64,000 nucleotides of DNA from Climacium dendroides (GCA_950106755.1 OX467088.1:19576001-19640000), one strand, 5' to 3'; counted from the stretch's first letter, positions 25,758 to 38,372 are shown. Program-made: numbers and translations. Notes: generated by a model not told the origin, from the sequence alone.

Positions 25758-26211
25758 ATACGTGTGGTTCCCTTCACGATTAACTTAAGGTAGCTGGCTC
25801 AAAATCCGCCCCTCTCCTTGAAACCGTCTTGTAGGTGGTTGTAGAGTGGATGCGAGGTGATCCTTGAATGGACCTCTTGGGTTCATTAATGGATCCAAGA
25901 AAATTCATTTTTTTATTCAAGAGCCAATCATTGTCTTTGGTTTCTGTACATTTCTTTATAAGTCACAAGGGGACGGATTATGGGACACCTATGGTCACAA
26001 ATAGGTGCTTATGACCCGAATGTTTGAAAATTCACAAGTAATTCAAAAATGCTTGGAAAAACACAAAACTACTTGTGTTGTGTTGTGTTCCACATCTATT
26101 TTTCTTTCTCTAAAAATCGAGCTAAAAATCATTTTTCCACGAAAACCTGTGAAAAAAAAGGGGCGAACCAACCCTTAAAAAGATCAATCACTTTTAGAGC
26201 CTCCTCTCTTA

Positions 26212-26347
26212 AGAGTATCCCCACAGCAACACGCTGAAGCAACACTGTGAACCCAATCGATGGTAGACATCCCTCACAATCAGAGGATCAATTGGTGTAG
26301 AGCCTTTCCAGTGTTGCTGCTTCAGCGTGTTGCTGTGGGGATGCTCT
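26212..26347. mobile_element. Tourist-like MITE (TTA target duplication)
   Basis: Inverted arms at 26212-26247 and 26309-26347 contain CCCCACAGCAACACGCTGAA and its complement; the right arm has a 3-nt insertion. TTA flanks both sides (26209-26211 and 26348-26350). A 136-bp non-coding element with a 3-bp TTA duplication fits a PIF/Harbinger-derived MITE. The hairpin could also fold as RNA. Confidence 0.7.
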
Positions 26348-26732
26348 TTAACTCCGTGTTGGCGCAAGTGTGCAACTGAATTGAAAACATTCCACCCTGC
26401 CCACCCTGCACCACGGTTGCAGTGCAGTCACGAACGAACAGCTTCTGATGGCGGTCCCAATTCCCCAAGCAAGCAAGGGAGCCTGCAGGCACAATTTGGG
26501 GCTCCGTGAGCTTCTCTCCACCACCACCACCGGCAAAGTCACAAACTCCACAGCCCCACACTCCCACACTCTTTGTCCCCATTTCCCCAATCATGCCTTC
26601 CTCCCCGTCCCACTTTGATTCTTCCCCACGATTTCAAATCTCAGTCAATGTCCTCCCCCCCCAACACGTACTCTGATTGCCACAAGTCTCTCGTACCGAG
26701 TACAGTCAGTGGATGGACTGCTGCTCCTACTG
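26348..26732. other. GC-rich islet without recognisable gene
   Basis: This is a GC-rich patch in the desert. Open frames on both strands (26322-26594 minus, 26327-26509 and 26573-26941 plus) are GC-driven and unrecognised. It may be a relic of a gene or promoter carried in by an element. Confidence 0.35.
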
Positions 26733-27010
26733 AAGGTAGGTACACACCCAAGACCGACACTTTTTGCTACCGAACCTATTTTCTATTATTCGAAGGGTCC
26801 AATTTTCATATGTTCTTTGGGGCAAGGGAAAGGAGGTTCCAACGCACCAGAGAACGTGGCATTTGGATGCTGTATGCAAAAGCTAGTAAGGAACAAAGTT
26901 CGGTTCTACAAAGCGTTTCTTCCACAGAGGTACCGAACTGATTTTGGAAATGTACATGGAGTATAGATGACGGTTTAAGGTCAGTGGAACATTTGGGTGT
27001 ACCTACCTTA
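26733..27010. mobile_element. MITE-like element with AAGGTAGGTACAC ends
   Basis: It begins AAGGTAGGTACACACCCAAG and ends TTTGGGTGTACCTACCTT, giving terminal inverted repeats of about 18 bp. About 278 bp and non-coding. A worn relative is at about 29213-29484, sharing TTCCAACRCA, CATTTGGAT and TATGCAAAA. Confidence 0.65.
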
Positions 27011-27177
27011 GTACCCCAATTCAAAGTTACAACACTTTCTTTCTTCCGATGTACTGTTTCGTCCGTGCTAAAGGGGTGCTCTGAACGAGACCCCTAGTGG
27101 CAACTAGGGAGCAATAATGGATTGGACCATTGGAACTTTCAGATGTGCCTGTCCAGGCAGCCGAGAGCTTCCCTTAC

Positions 27178-27185
27178 TATAAAAG
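27178..27185 (+). promoter_or_regulatory. TATA-box-like motif without an associated gene
   Basis: TATAAAAG lies downstream of a GC-rich islet, and a short leader-like stretch follows. No open frame or exon is found after it. It could be the promoter of a decayed LTR or of a lost gene. Confidence 0.3.
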
Positions 27186-27846
27186 GAAAACCCTGCCTAT
27201 GACACGTAGATTGAGTGGTTGGTTCTGTTGCCATTAGCGGGGGAAAAAACAACCGGGTTATTCTCTTCATGTGAAGACAAATGGGAGAAATGAAGGAAGC
27301 AATTGAAATTTTATGTTTTGGACAAAAAATGAATTTGTTATGAAATTTCTAAAGTGTGTTGCTCATGTGGTCCAAAAGAGTGTGTAGACTACCTCAAATC
27401 GGCAAAAAGTGTTTCTTGTGATGGTCATGTTACCACCTAAAGTAGTCACAATATTTTCTAACATGGTTGCAAGATTTCTTAACATGGTCATGGCATGAAG
27501 GAATGAAAAGAAAATAACTTCTTGTAAGGAGTTTACACTAGAAAGGTGTAAGTGTCTCATAACAGTCACTAATAACTCCATGACCATCTCCCACGGCATA
27601 GATTATAGCCACAGATCAACCTAATGTAGTCTGAATCCCATTTATTTGAAAAAGTCTACCATGGTTTGATGTAAGACTCTAATGGGTAGTTCCCTAGGTA
27701 CCTATCATGGGTGGTTTCTCTGTCATAGGGAGGTTTACTTTATATGTAAGGGGGGCACCTTCCAAAACACTACTTTCTACTAATGTGCCTAGGGTATCCA
27801 TAACCAATCAAATAAGGAATTGTAGACATGATTTGGGGTAGTTTAA

Positions 27847-28068
27847 CCCTTAAACAACGGGCCTATGATCATGAAAATCATCCCTTTAAACATTGTGTGA
27901 ACAATTGGTTTAAAAAAAATACTAAAGCATTCATTGGAAGTCAAACTACTACACTAGACCTATCATTTTCATGCAAAATTCCGAGGATGAATAGTTGTAC
28001 TTTTGTCCTATACTCAAAGATTACCTATCATTCATCAACTAGAAAATGGCTACAACATCGTTTATGGG
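27847..28068 (+). mobile_element. Short TTAA-flanked element, copy 2
   Basis: TTAA is intact at 27843-27846 and 28069-28072. The ends are CCCTTAAACAACG and CATCGTTTATGGG, which are inverted repeats of each other. The interior shares blocks with 23982-24191 and 37080-37316. Non-coding, 222 bp. Confidence 0.7.
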
Positions 28069-28089
28069 TTAACCCAGTAATGACATTGT

Positions 28090-29212
28090 AGACTACAATG
28101 GTCCAATGGATGACTTCAATGTTGACTACAGTAAAAGTGAATGGGCCTATTGGTCCAATAATCAAAGAGTTTTGGAGACTACCTTGGTCATGGGAGACCG
28201 CATCCTTACAAGGTTAACTCCTACATGACGGCCCCATGACCACCGATTTCAACCTCACTGCCATCACTTAGTTTGTTGTCATTTTGCAACTAAATATATA
28301 CAAAAAAAATTATATTTATTTTTCAAAGATGAAATAACATGTCTTCTTTACTTCACAAAAAATTTAGATTTTTTCTTCAAGAATTGTTTTTTTTGAGAAT
28401 TTTTTAAGACTATGTGAAGAAAAATCACATCAAATAGAAAAATATTTCAAAAAATATGAAATTTTCAGCATGAGAGAAATCATAGTATAAACTCAATGTC
28501 CATGTCATTCTATAATTGAAATTCAGTAGGCATTGAAAATACATCCAAAGTTCAAATTGCAATAAAATATTCAATATTAGGAATTTTTTCAAAACTCAAA
28601 TTGGATTAGAAACTAGAGTAGATGGCCTTTGTTTTGTTGGTTGGGCTCAAACTCAAAAAATTATCATTTTTGTGAATAAATTTTAAATTTAGAGCAAGAA
28701 GCAACAACTTCACAAAATACACTAAAATAGCATATTTTGTGATCTGCTTTTTTTACTTACTTCCCATATATATGAAGAGAAACAATGGAAAGGTCAATAA
28801 GAAAATGGGGATGAAAAAATGCTTCCAATAGCTTTACAACTCATTGGATTGTCATCTAGGCACCACACAATGGCACTGGTGATGTTCCAAGATTAAGGTA
28901 AGGCAAGTATTTTTCTATATTCAAAGAAAAATTTGACAAGCATTTTCTTAAGAATTGATAAATTATTGCTTAAATTGAAACTACTATGAATTTAAGGAGA
29001 GGCAAAAATTGCTTTGGACCCATAACCAATGTCTAAACTCTTCTAATTCCAATCATTCAAGAGCCACTTTCCTACTCACTATTTCCTACTTTAGGACATG
29101 TGTCATGAACACATTAGTCCAATATTTGAAAACAAAAAAGAAACAAAAAAAACATTCCAAACCTTAGTTGGAAATCTATTCCAACCTTGGCTGGAAATAA
29201 CAACATCCTACA
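28090..29212. other. AT-rich desert; right part is a dispersed repeat shared with 36180-36430
   Basis: 28970-29160 shares ordered blocks with 36180-36430 (CCAATGTCTA..ACTCT, ACTTCCTACTTT, CATTAGTCC, AAAGAACAAAAAA). Nothing else is recognised and no exon is seen. Confidence 0.4.
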
Positions 29213-29484
29213 AATTGGTATGGGTAACAAGTCAAAAATGGGTGCCTCTACCTTAGTTTCTATTATTAGAATATTCAAATTCTCATTGATTTTCTTATTG
29301 GCAAGTGAAAAGACATTCCAACACATTAGAAAGCGCATCATTTGGATATTATATGCAAAAATTATGAAGGGTCTAAATTCTTTTCAGAAGAGTTTCTAAA
29401 ATTGTTTTTTGGTGGAGATGCCAACAAGGTAATGGTAGCGGTTCTTGGGTTCAATGGCACATTTAGGGGGGTCATCTTAGATAT
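29213..29484. mobile_element. Worn relative of the AAGGTAGGTACAC element
   Basis: Internal blocks follow the same order as in 26733-27010, ending with CACATTTAGGGGGGTCATCTTAG against ACATTTGGGTGTACCTACCTTAG. The left end is poorly preserved. Confidence 0.35.
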
Positions 29485-32400
29485 TGGTCAAAATGTGGTA
29501 CAAATAATTGAATGAAATAAATAGGTCTTTTACCTTAATCATTTCATAAAGATTTTTGTTTTTGTTACCAAAATACTGTTTTGCAAAACCTTACTCTATA
29601 CAAAATAAAAAAATTAGTATTTGTTCTTTTTGTAGATTCAAGAACTAAATCTATCAACCAAGTTGTTGAAGTATTTTCTCTTAAAAAATTTAAGTGAAAA
29701 TCCCATCCAATTGCAAGATTGTAATGATAATTCCCTTAATTCTTAAAGTGCAAAATATATTTAAACATCATATTTGTGCTAAATTTAACCTTTTTAATTT
29801 TTATTTAAATAAATTTTCATTTTTTATTACATGAATATGAATTGTCTATCATCATGAAAATTTTTAAGGTATTTCATGGAAAAAATTAATTGTTATAATT
29901 CTATGCTTAGAAGTGAAAATAAATTAATATTTATGGAATTAAAAATTCAAAAAAATTTGAAATTATTTCAAGGGGTACAAGTAGCAATGGAGATTAGTAC
30001 GAAAATTTCTCAATTAATTAGGGTTATAAATTACACCCAAATCTCCCTTGGCAATGACTATTAAATTAGATTTCTCTATCAAGCTAAATTTATCCTATTA
30101 GATCATTGACATAATTATAGAACTTTGATATTTTACTCTTATGAAAAATATTTTTTTTATCAATTTTTATTATTTTGACAAAAAATCAAATAACTGTGAT
30201 GTACTAAAATTAAAGGTGGATATGAGGTTATATCAATTAAAGTATATGTAGGAGTTATCTAAGACTTTATCATAAATGGAGGATAGAATGAAAATAAAAT
30301 TATATAATTTAGTTTGAAAATCATTTTAATAAAGGTAAATAGAAATGAAATATATACAATATTGTATAATTTGGATTCTAACAATTAGAGCTTGCAATTG
30401 CAATAACTCTTTGGATTTTAGATTCTTCAATATCTAATAATGAGTAGAACCAAAATTGTCAAATTTTTTTTAGTTTAAATGAAATATCAGAAATGAATAT
30501 TTTCAAAAATTACATTCAAGATTGACCGAAGAGCATTCACTTTTGGGAAGCAAAGACCTTCAAGGATTAAGGATCTATATTCAAATTTTGAACAAAAGAT
30601 AAATATAAACACATTTCAAGCACACAAAATTGTGAATTTTTCATCATTTTTTTTATAGATTCTTATATTAGTTTGTTTACATTTTGTACAATATAGATTT
30701 TCAAGAATTTGTTTGGCAAATATTCTATATTTCAAAATATACCAACGTATTTTACTTCAAAAATTAATTTTTCCAATTCAAAAAATGACTTCTATAAATA
30801 AGTAACAATGGTAACTAAAAGCCTTAAAAATGACCATAATTAAAGCTTGAAAGTTTTAATTTGAAGAAAAAAATCATGCAAGAATTTCAAATATTCATAT
30901 TAAAATTTATTAAGAAAAAATCTTGAGGATAGCGCCTTCAATATTCAATTCCTATTCAATTGTTTTGGTATCATTATCTTTGTCTCCAAGGAGTATATGT
31001 CTCAAGCTAAATTTTGTATTTTGAATCACATTTTGAATATGGGCATTTTGCATTGGAAGTTTGTTAGATTTTATGTACAATACTTTAAAAGTTGCACTTT
31101 GTTTTGATTAGGATAGAAGCTTGTTCAAAATGTGGAATATATGCATTTACCCTTGAAAATCTTGAAATTGTGCCATTTTTAAGGACTATCAAACTTAATT
31201 GTTGGTATTTAGTCCATTAAAGACTAATGTAAGACTCTTGGATTGAGTTTAAAGTTTCAAGGATAGAAAGTGGATTTATCAATTACAAGTGAATTTAGAA
31301 AAAATTGTATACACTTAAAGTTAGAAATTCTAGCCTCAACACAGTTGGATATAATCTTTTAAGGAATTTAGAGCACATTTTTCCCACATGGGCCATGTTT
31401 TTGACTCTCAATCCCAATACAAGAATGTGGAAATGCTCTTAGGTACAAAAACCCAAGATCTTCATTGGAATGAAGAAGCTAAATTATATTACCTTGACAT
31501 TCATAAATATGTTGACAGTTAAAAGTATAAAAATGTAAAAAAAAGAAGCCTTCAGAGTCCAATAAGCGACCAGTTTGACCTAATGAAAATGAATGCAACT
31601 CCCCCTCTAATTGAATCAAAAATTGTCTTATTCCATCTTTAAAACCTCATAGAAATCATTCAAATAGCACAAAACATTTTCTCAAGTATTTGAGGGGTGT
31701 ATAGGAATATAAAACATACATACCAAAAATTGCCCCAATCCAATTGATCCCTCCTATTGGGCCGGATTCATTAAAGGGGATTTGAGGCCTACAAAAGACT
31801 ATTTTGGGGTTATTCTCCTTGCTAAGAACCCCTATAACATTGGCAAACTATAAAATAATATTATATATAATATTATACATATCATTTTAAATAAATAGAA
31901 ATACTTTAAAAATTTATATATCATTATCTGACGTGGCCATCTTCTAACCATGTCAACCTCTTAATGCGGCTTTGCTCGTGCATTCCCCACACTCCGGAAA
32001 CTCATGGTCTTCTAAAGATCTCAAAAAATTTCTAATGGCCCCCTCTTGTATCCTAATGAAGTAAAAATTATTAATCACTAAAGTTCTTTTAAAATCAAAA
32101 TGGCTTTTGGGTGTATGGATCATATAAAGTAAAGTATCATATTTTGTTTTTATTCTCTAAATTTTTTTGACATTGAAAAATCAAGCAATCTTTTAGGAAA
32201 TTTCATTTTTACAAAGACCCAGTGGTTGGTTAAAAAGTTACATGTTTTTTCTGACTTCCAATTTGGAAGAGTGGTGTTGACCATTATTTTGCTTTGAAAA
32301 TTTGCATAGTTTTTCCTAACTTAAGTCTCTACAAAAATTTGGAGTCTTTAAATCTTTTTGCAGAGTAGAATTTGAGATGTAAGGCTATAAAGCTTGACAT

Positions 32401-33210
32401 TGCTACATTGTCAAAAGCTTGGGCAATTTTGAAAAAAATATTGTATTCCTCTTTGCTTAGTCATATCTCACACATACATTGCTTTTAGACCCAAATTTTT
32501 AGGCAAGCCCCTTGTATAAATAAAAAATAAAATCCTACAATTACAAATTCTAAAAGCGGTTAAATTTTGATCTACTGATCTATTTTTAAAATATTATATT
32601 TTTATAATTTCAAGAATATTTTATAATTTTTGACCCAAGGAACTTTAAGAGTTAAGGCTAGCAATAAAAAATGATTTCAATTGGGGTTGAATTGGGTTGG
32701 AAAATTATGACCACTAACATGTGGTTTAGACACATGGCTAAAGACACATTCATTTTCCATGATTTGAAGGGATTCTTTAAATGATTACCATTGCCCCTAT
32801 AAAAGGGAGTTCAAAGAACCACATTAGAATGAAAATGGATGAGAATAGTCCTCCTCTAAAAACAACAATAAGAAGCTAATATACATGTTTTGTTCAGACT
32901 ACCTATAATGTATTTTTTTTATCTCAAAAATGAGTTGATCAAAATATATGTGGAAAAAATCTATGATTTACATTCCTATTTCAAAAATTTGTGAATCTCA
33001 TTAGCTTAGATATATGCAACAAATAAATGGATGACAATGGATTTTGTATACCTTATTTGGTGGAGAAGGGTGGGAAACATCTATATGTGGAAGTATTGCA
33101 AATGTAGATGTGAGCTTATGATATGCCAAGGTGGTATTCTCCTATAAAATAGGAAAACAAAGTCTTTGTGATTTATGGTAAAGTCACCCAAAACCATTCG
33201 TGTACCCATT
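29485..33210. other. AT-rich desert without recognisable genes
   Basis: No exon, RNA gene or clear terminal repeat is seen. A TATA-like CTATAAAAGG at about 32808 has no gene after it. A slightly GC-richer patch at 31930-32050 is unexplained. Confidence 0.35.
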
Positions 33211-33211
33211 C

Positions 33212-33279
<68 letters not shown>

Positions 33280-33283
33280 CATA
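33212..33283. repeat. Compound AC/AT microsatellite
   Basis: An AC run passes into a long uninterrupted AT run and ends with ATACATATACATA. Simple sequence. Confidence 0.95.
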
Positions 33284-34884
33284 AAGTGTTCCTAGAGTAC
33301 AATAAATCCTTGAAGGATGGTACCCCCTTGACCATAATAGTCACCAAAATATTCCAATTATTGGATCAGTAGGTGCATTCTTTAATTTCTCCATCCATCA
33401 AACCTTTCAGCATTTTACAAGGTTAAATCATTCCCATATTTTACTTTGATTGGTTGATTGATGATTATTTTAAATTTTGATATTATGACCAAGCTATGTG
33501 ACAATCTCAATGGCCTACGAAGTTTCAACATTGAAATTTCATAGTAATTACATGTCTCATTCAAGAAATTTATTTTTTCCCCCAAAAATTCATAGTTTTC
33601 AATTGCTATCACTACAAAAAAAAAATTCTCTAAAAAAAGGTGCCTCTAACTATGTTGAATTGTTCATTTTGATGTTTTTGGGAATTACCACCTCAATTAA
33701 AAACCCCAACAGTTAGTTGCATAGACTTGAAACTACAAGGAAACAATCAAAACCATGAAGCTCAATGGACTATCCCCTAACAAGAAATGCACCTTCCTTC
33801 ATAGTTTTGGCATTGTATGTCTACAATTAGATTGTTTTGGTACAAGAAACCACCGTACAATGAGCTAAAAACTAATTCATCCTAAGATAGGGACATTCAA
33901 CTAAAGTGACAACTATTTCCAGGATCGTTAGGGTGTAGGTTTCAAATTGGTGACCATGCCCTTTAGCATTCTGCTAGCTTGCTTAGTTGGCTAGCATCTA
34001 GCCTACTTCTAGTTATTGATGGGTGACGTGTTCGTGCATCTTTTTGTTGTTAGATTGCATTGTTTGCTTCTTAGATTTTGAAAAAAAAAATTTGTCACCC
34101 ACAACTTGTTTCTATGGTCACCAGGCTGGGCTGGGCTGGAGATCAGTGGCCCACCACCCGCTATTTTTCTATGGTGCACTCACACACTCACAAAAAAAAA
34201 AAAAAAAAAATCTTACCTGAAATTACAGTAGTCCTGGCGAATTCAGCCCCCCAAAATGATTGTACAAAAAATGGGATGAAATGGTCAAATACATAGCAAG
34301 AGGAAAATCAAAATATCCCCCCCAAGTTGGGGTGCGAAGAGGACTAATAATTGGGAAATAGGATGCTTGAAAGTACAGATATGATTCCATAATTTGAAAA
34401 AAAAAAAAAAAAAAATAGTACACATGTCTTAAGGGGATATATCCAAAAATGGATTATCATAATACTCCACTCACCCACCAACATGCCAGCCTGCCAGCCA
34501 CTGCCGCCGTCAGTCAGGACAAGAACTCTTTTCTTCTTGACGGAATCCGCCTCAGAAGTCAAAATACGTTAAATGAATTGGCATTGTGGAAGTATTATAC
34601 CGATCCCAAAAGAATTTGTATGAATGAAATGGTCAAATACATTGTGGGAGGTCGCACAAAGAAATAGTCTGATCATTTTCCAAAGCAAAGTTTGGATGAA
34701 GTTTGGATGACAAATGGATGAAAAATGGATGACAATTGAGTGGGTGATAATTCGACGGATGGAGTGACGGATGGGAGTGCAGAAATGGATGGCTATGCTA
34801 ACCCGACCACTCAAGCTGTCAAACAGTTTTATCAGAAAGGATCCCTGTTATCAAAATTGTCAATATTGATAATGAAAATAAAAT
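33284..34884. other. AT-rich desert with poly(A) tracts
   Basis: Poly(A) runs of about 20 lie at 34191-34210 and 34398-34415. Near 34280 and 34628, GGTCAAATACAT is repeated. A loose TTTGGATGA/AATGGATGA repeat fills 34680-34740. No gene is seen. Confidence 0.4.
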
Positions 34885-34998
34885 AAAATATCAACCTCAA
34901 GATCAACCTCAGTATCAACCTCAGTATCAACCTCAGTATCAACCTCAGTATCAACCTCAGTATCAACCTCAGTATCAACCTCAGTATCAACCTCAGTA
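34885..34998. repeat. 12-bp minisatellite, about nine units
   Basis: The unit TATCAACCTCAG is tandemly repeated; the last seven units are identical and the first two are diverged. In one frame it would read Tyr-Gln-Pro-Gln, but there is no surrounding open reading frame. Confidence 0.95.
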
Positions 34999-35177
34999 CA
35001 GTATCAAACAAAAGTGAACTAAACTTATCCGCCGCAGCAGCACCACTTGCTTATCAGTAGGCTTAGAAAGTGAAGTAGGGTGCTCTAAAAGCGACCACTC
35101 AATGTTTCACTTCCTCCGTCTCAAACTAAATCTGGAGTTTCCAAATAAGGTACAAGCACCAGTGGTCGATCACTTAA

Positions 35178-36110
35178 CCCCTAAAAGGACCATTGTACCT
35201 TCAGGGGACAAATTGGATTTCGGGCAGGTATCAACGGGCTGAAATTTTGTCATGATTTTTTTAAACTTTTCTTGAAGATAGAAAAACTGATGAGCTTTGT
35301 GGGAATATAGTTTTTTTCACATTCGGTGCCCGGAAACAAAAGTTATGACCAAATAAGCTCAAAATAGGGGACGGGGGGCAATCCAGGCAGCAAAAAAAAT
35401 TTGCAAAATTTTGAATTTTTTTTTTGATTTTTTTTTTCCTGTATATTAAATTTTTGTCTACATGGGAAGCTTTGATTCATCCCATTTGGACTTATTATGA
35501 GAAAGTTATGGACAATCTTGTTTTTCGGGTAGTAAGAGCATCTTCCTGAAAAAATAACTTGTAGAATTCATTTCTGAATGCAATTTTTACAATGTTTCTG
35601 AAGAAATTTTTTTACATGATTTTGTTTTCTTGCTAGAACAATCTCACCATTGGGATTAGTGCATTTTAATTCCATCTTAAAGATATTAATAATTTAGATA
35701 TTCCTTCTTTCTCATACCTACTTTTACTTAACAATTTTTTTAAGCATGAAAATTAAGTTTTTTTTGTAATTTTCCCCCCTCTAAACTCTCAACTCAATTT
35801 CACACAATAAGGATTTAAAGCTCAAAACTCTTTAGTGCCAAAAATTTAAGTTAAAAAAGTTCAAAGTCAAATAATCCAATCCCGCAAGGTATTGAAAAAA
35901 TTATTTTCTTCACTTTAAACACAAATATCTTTTAACCTATGTGGTCAAAATTTCTGAAATTTTTTCTACGCATTTTCATACTAGTAAGGTATAAGATCAT
36001 ACGGTTGGATGTGCAGAAAAAATAATTTTAAATTTTTTTTACTCTTTGTTACAGAAATGGCAGTTTTGAGTGTTTTTTTTGGTAGAAACAAGGCATTGGT
36101 CCTTTAGGGG
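35178..36110 (+). mobile_element. Long TTAA-flanked element, copy 2 (piggyBac-like ends)
   Basis: TTAA at 35174-35177 and TTGA at 36111-36114 flank 933 bp with ends CCCCTAAAAGGACCATTG and CATTGGTCCTTTAGGGG. Interior blocks such as GGAAGCTTTGATTCATCCCAT match the elements at 20271-21208 and 55964-56856. No transposase frame. Confidence 0.65.
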
Positions 36111-36119
36111 TTGAGCGAT

Positions 36120-37070
36120 TTTGGAGTAGATGGTAAGGAGTATGAGGCGGTGAAATTTTTTCTTGGATAGGGAGATACGAAGTATGGGAATAGCAAAATT
36201 TTAGGAATTTTATTCCCCAAATTGAAATTATTGTGAATTTTGGGAGCCCAAAGCATGCACTTGTCAAGTAGCCAATGTCTAGACTCTGTCAATTCCGATC
36301 ATTAAAGAACTACTTTGCCACTCACTACTTCCTACTTTCTTGCTCACTACTTTGTGACATTTATCATGACCTCATTAGTCCCAACCTTGAAAAGAACAAA
36401 AAACAAAAAAAAACTTTGCAAGCTAACAATTGGTGCCTTGACCTTATACTTTTTCCAAATTAAATTTGAAATTGACTCTCCACTACTTGATGGATAAGAA
36501 TTGAAGCTACACAAAATAGTGAAATTTGGTTGCCTTAACAATTAGGTTGTCTTGTACATAAAGAAAGTTACTTTAGAAGCCATGAAAGTCAACAAATATT
36601 TCTAAAAATATTTTCATTTGTACACATGGAGGTTTATGAGCCCCAATTACAACAAGACCTTTAATTCAAAAGTAGTTCGTCCTTGTATAATAATTGAAAA
36701 TATTTATACAATGTTAGATGTTGAGAAATTAGTGTGGAGCTACCTAATTTCACTATTTTGTACAATCCAAACACCTTGTAGCAAAAGAATTTGTAGACAA
36801 AAAAAATGTAAGGAATGGCCCACAAACCAACAAAGTGACAAGACCTAGCATGAATCAACAGGGACGCTTTCCTAATATTTGGAGAGTCATTTATGACGTG
36901 ATCGAGCTCTTTTTGTCCCTCCTCGGGTCCGTGGTGGACCACCTTTTCCTCATTGTCCACACCCAAGTCCAAGTCAGGGAGCTTCATAGTGAATGGATGG
37001 CGATGCTTTGACGCAAATGGGAAGAACTTGTAGGTGACAGAATTGGGTGGATGGCGGTATTGGCCACTGC
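36120..37070. other. Repeat-derived and unassigned sequence
   Basis: 36180-36430 is the partner of the repeat at 28970-29160. 36840-37040 is GC-richer, with a minus-strand frame (36987 leftward) starting MKLPDLDLGVDNEEK that I do not recognise; it has no supporting splice context. Confidence 0.35.
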
Positions 37071-37079
37071 TACACTGAA

Positions 37080-37316
37080 CCCCTAAGCGACAAGCCGCTC
37101 ACCATGGAAATCATCTGATAGGATACCATGTGAATTGTGGGCTCAAAAAAATGATAAAACACTCACATTGAAAAATAAACGACTACAAAAAAACTTCTCT
37201 TTCCACACAAAATTTCAAGGATGAATAGTTGCAGTTCTGTCCTCCATGGAGAGACTCTTTGTCATTCATCAGCCCCCCCCCCCAAAAAAAAAACGTCGTC
37301 CACGTCGTTTTATGGG
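37080..37316 (+). mobile_element. Short TTAA-type element, copy 3, flanked by TGAA
   Basis: TGAA occurs on both sides (37076-37079 and 37317-37320), apparently a variant 4-bp target duplication. The left end is CCCCTAAGCGAC and the right end CGTCGTTTTATGGG. The interior shares CATGGAAATCATCT and GATGAATAGTTG with the two other copies. A C10-A10 run lies at about 37273-37293. Confidence 0.6.
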
Positions 37317-37389
37317 TGAATGGCAACGCACTTCATGCCAAGCCAGCCACGCCAAGAGTGGGCATTGGCTGAATGAATGACTGGTGGTG

Positions 37390-38110
37390 ATGCTTCCCAG
37401 TCATCCCCCACTTGGGGACTCCGTTCGGATTCCCAACGAACTTGTGGAATCATCATAACTGAAGTTAAATTCAACTGAACTGACGGAGGAGTCCACTGCC
37501 CCCTTCCTCTAGTCTCCGTCCACAGTCGTCTCTGTCTGTCTCCAGCAGTAACTTAACGTACGTCACGTTCCGTTCCGTTCCTTCCTCCCTGGGTCCTGTT
37601 CCCATTATCCCAGTATTATCCCAATATCCCAATATCCCATAAGGAACGTGGACGGGAAAAAATAGAAGCCGAACCATCATGGCTCCTGCAGGCAGGCAGG
37701 CAGGCAGGCAGATCCAGTCAGTCAGCCACTCCTTTTCCTACTTGGACTGAGCTCCTCCGTCTCCGTCTTGTTTGATGCTCTGCCCTTTGTTGGATTCCGT
37801 TCCCACGCACTTTCGGAGCAACTTCCTCTTCCTTCCTTTCCTTCACAGGCAAGGGAAAGGGAAAGGGAAAGGCAAAGGGAAAGGGAAAGAGAAAGAAAAG
37901 GGTCTGGAAAAGGAAAAAGTGATGGCCTTCTCTTTATCAGTTCAGCTTAGATTGGAAGGGGGCGGGGAAGGGGGTACTGGAAGTCGGTCACCGAAGTCTG
38001 CTTCAGTTATTAGCCCATTCTGGAATGTTCTGTTTGGGGGGAGGGCCGGAGGGGGGAAAGGCGGGGAAGTTTCGCACTTTCTCCGTGGCAGGGGAGAGGG
38101 GTAGACTCGG
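37390..38110. other. GC-rich islet with GGCA and AAGGGA microsatellites
   Basis: GC-rich sequence surrounds a GCAG tetranucleotide run (37689-37710) and a purine AAGGGA run (37852-37890). Open frames are simple-sequence artefacts. It could be an unassigned promoter; no exon is recognised. Confidence 0.4.
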
Positions 38111-38228
38111 TCCCTCCATAATTGCACTAGTGGTGGTAGTTGGACGGGCTTGTGGTAGGTATTGTTCAAAAACACTGAAACGTGAGAACATGTTGTAAAA
38201 GAACTAGAAACAATCAATGGTATGTGTT

Positions 38229-38372
38229 TGTATTGTATGTGCGACGTGTCTCATACTCTTTGTTTGTAGTGTATGTGGAACATGCTTGATAGTCTTTAAT
38301 TGTAGTGGATGTGCAACATGTCGAATGGTCTTTATTTGTAGTGAATGTGCGACATGTCCAATAGTCTTTATT
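38229..38372 (+). repeat. 36-bp tandem repeat that keeps an open frame
   Basis: Four diverged 36-bp units read through without a stop as a 12-residue unit close to C-S-x-C-A-T-C-x-I-V-F-x, inside a 64-residue frame (38217-38411). There is no homologue I know and no clear gene structure, so I call only the repeat. Confidence 0.7.

Noticed and set aside
26212..26347. MicroRNA precursor
   Set aside because: The hairpin is explained by terminal inverted repeats with a TTA target duplication, as in Tourist-like MITEs.
34890..35000. CRISPR-like array
   Set aside because: Units are contiguous 12-mers without spacers, in a plant nuclear context; it is a minisatellite.
37768..38217. Arg/Glu-rich, Gly/Lys-rich and Pro-rich frames
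   Set aside because: They are translations of the AAGGGA purine run and a G-rich tract, not genes.
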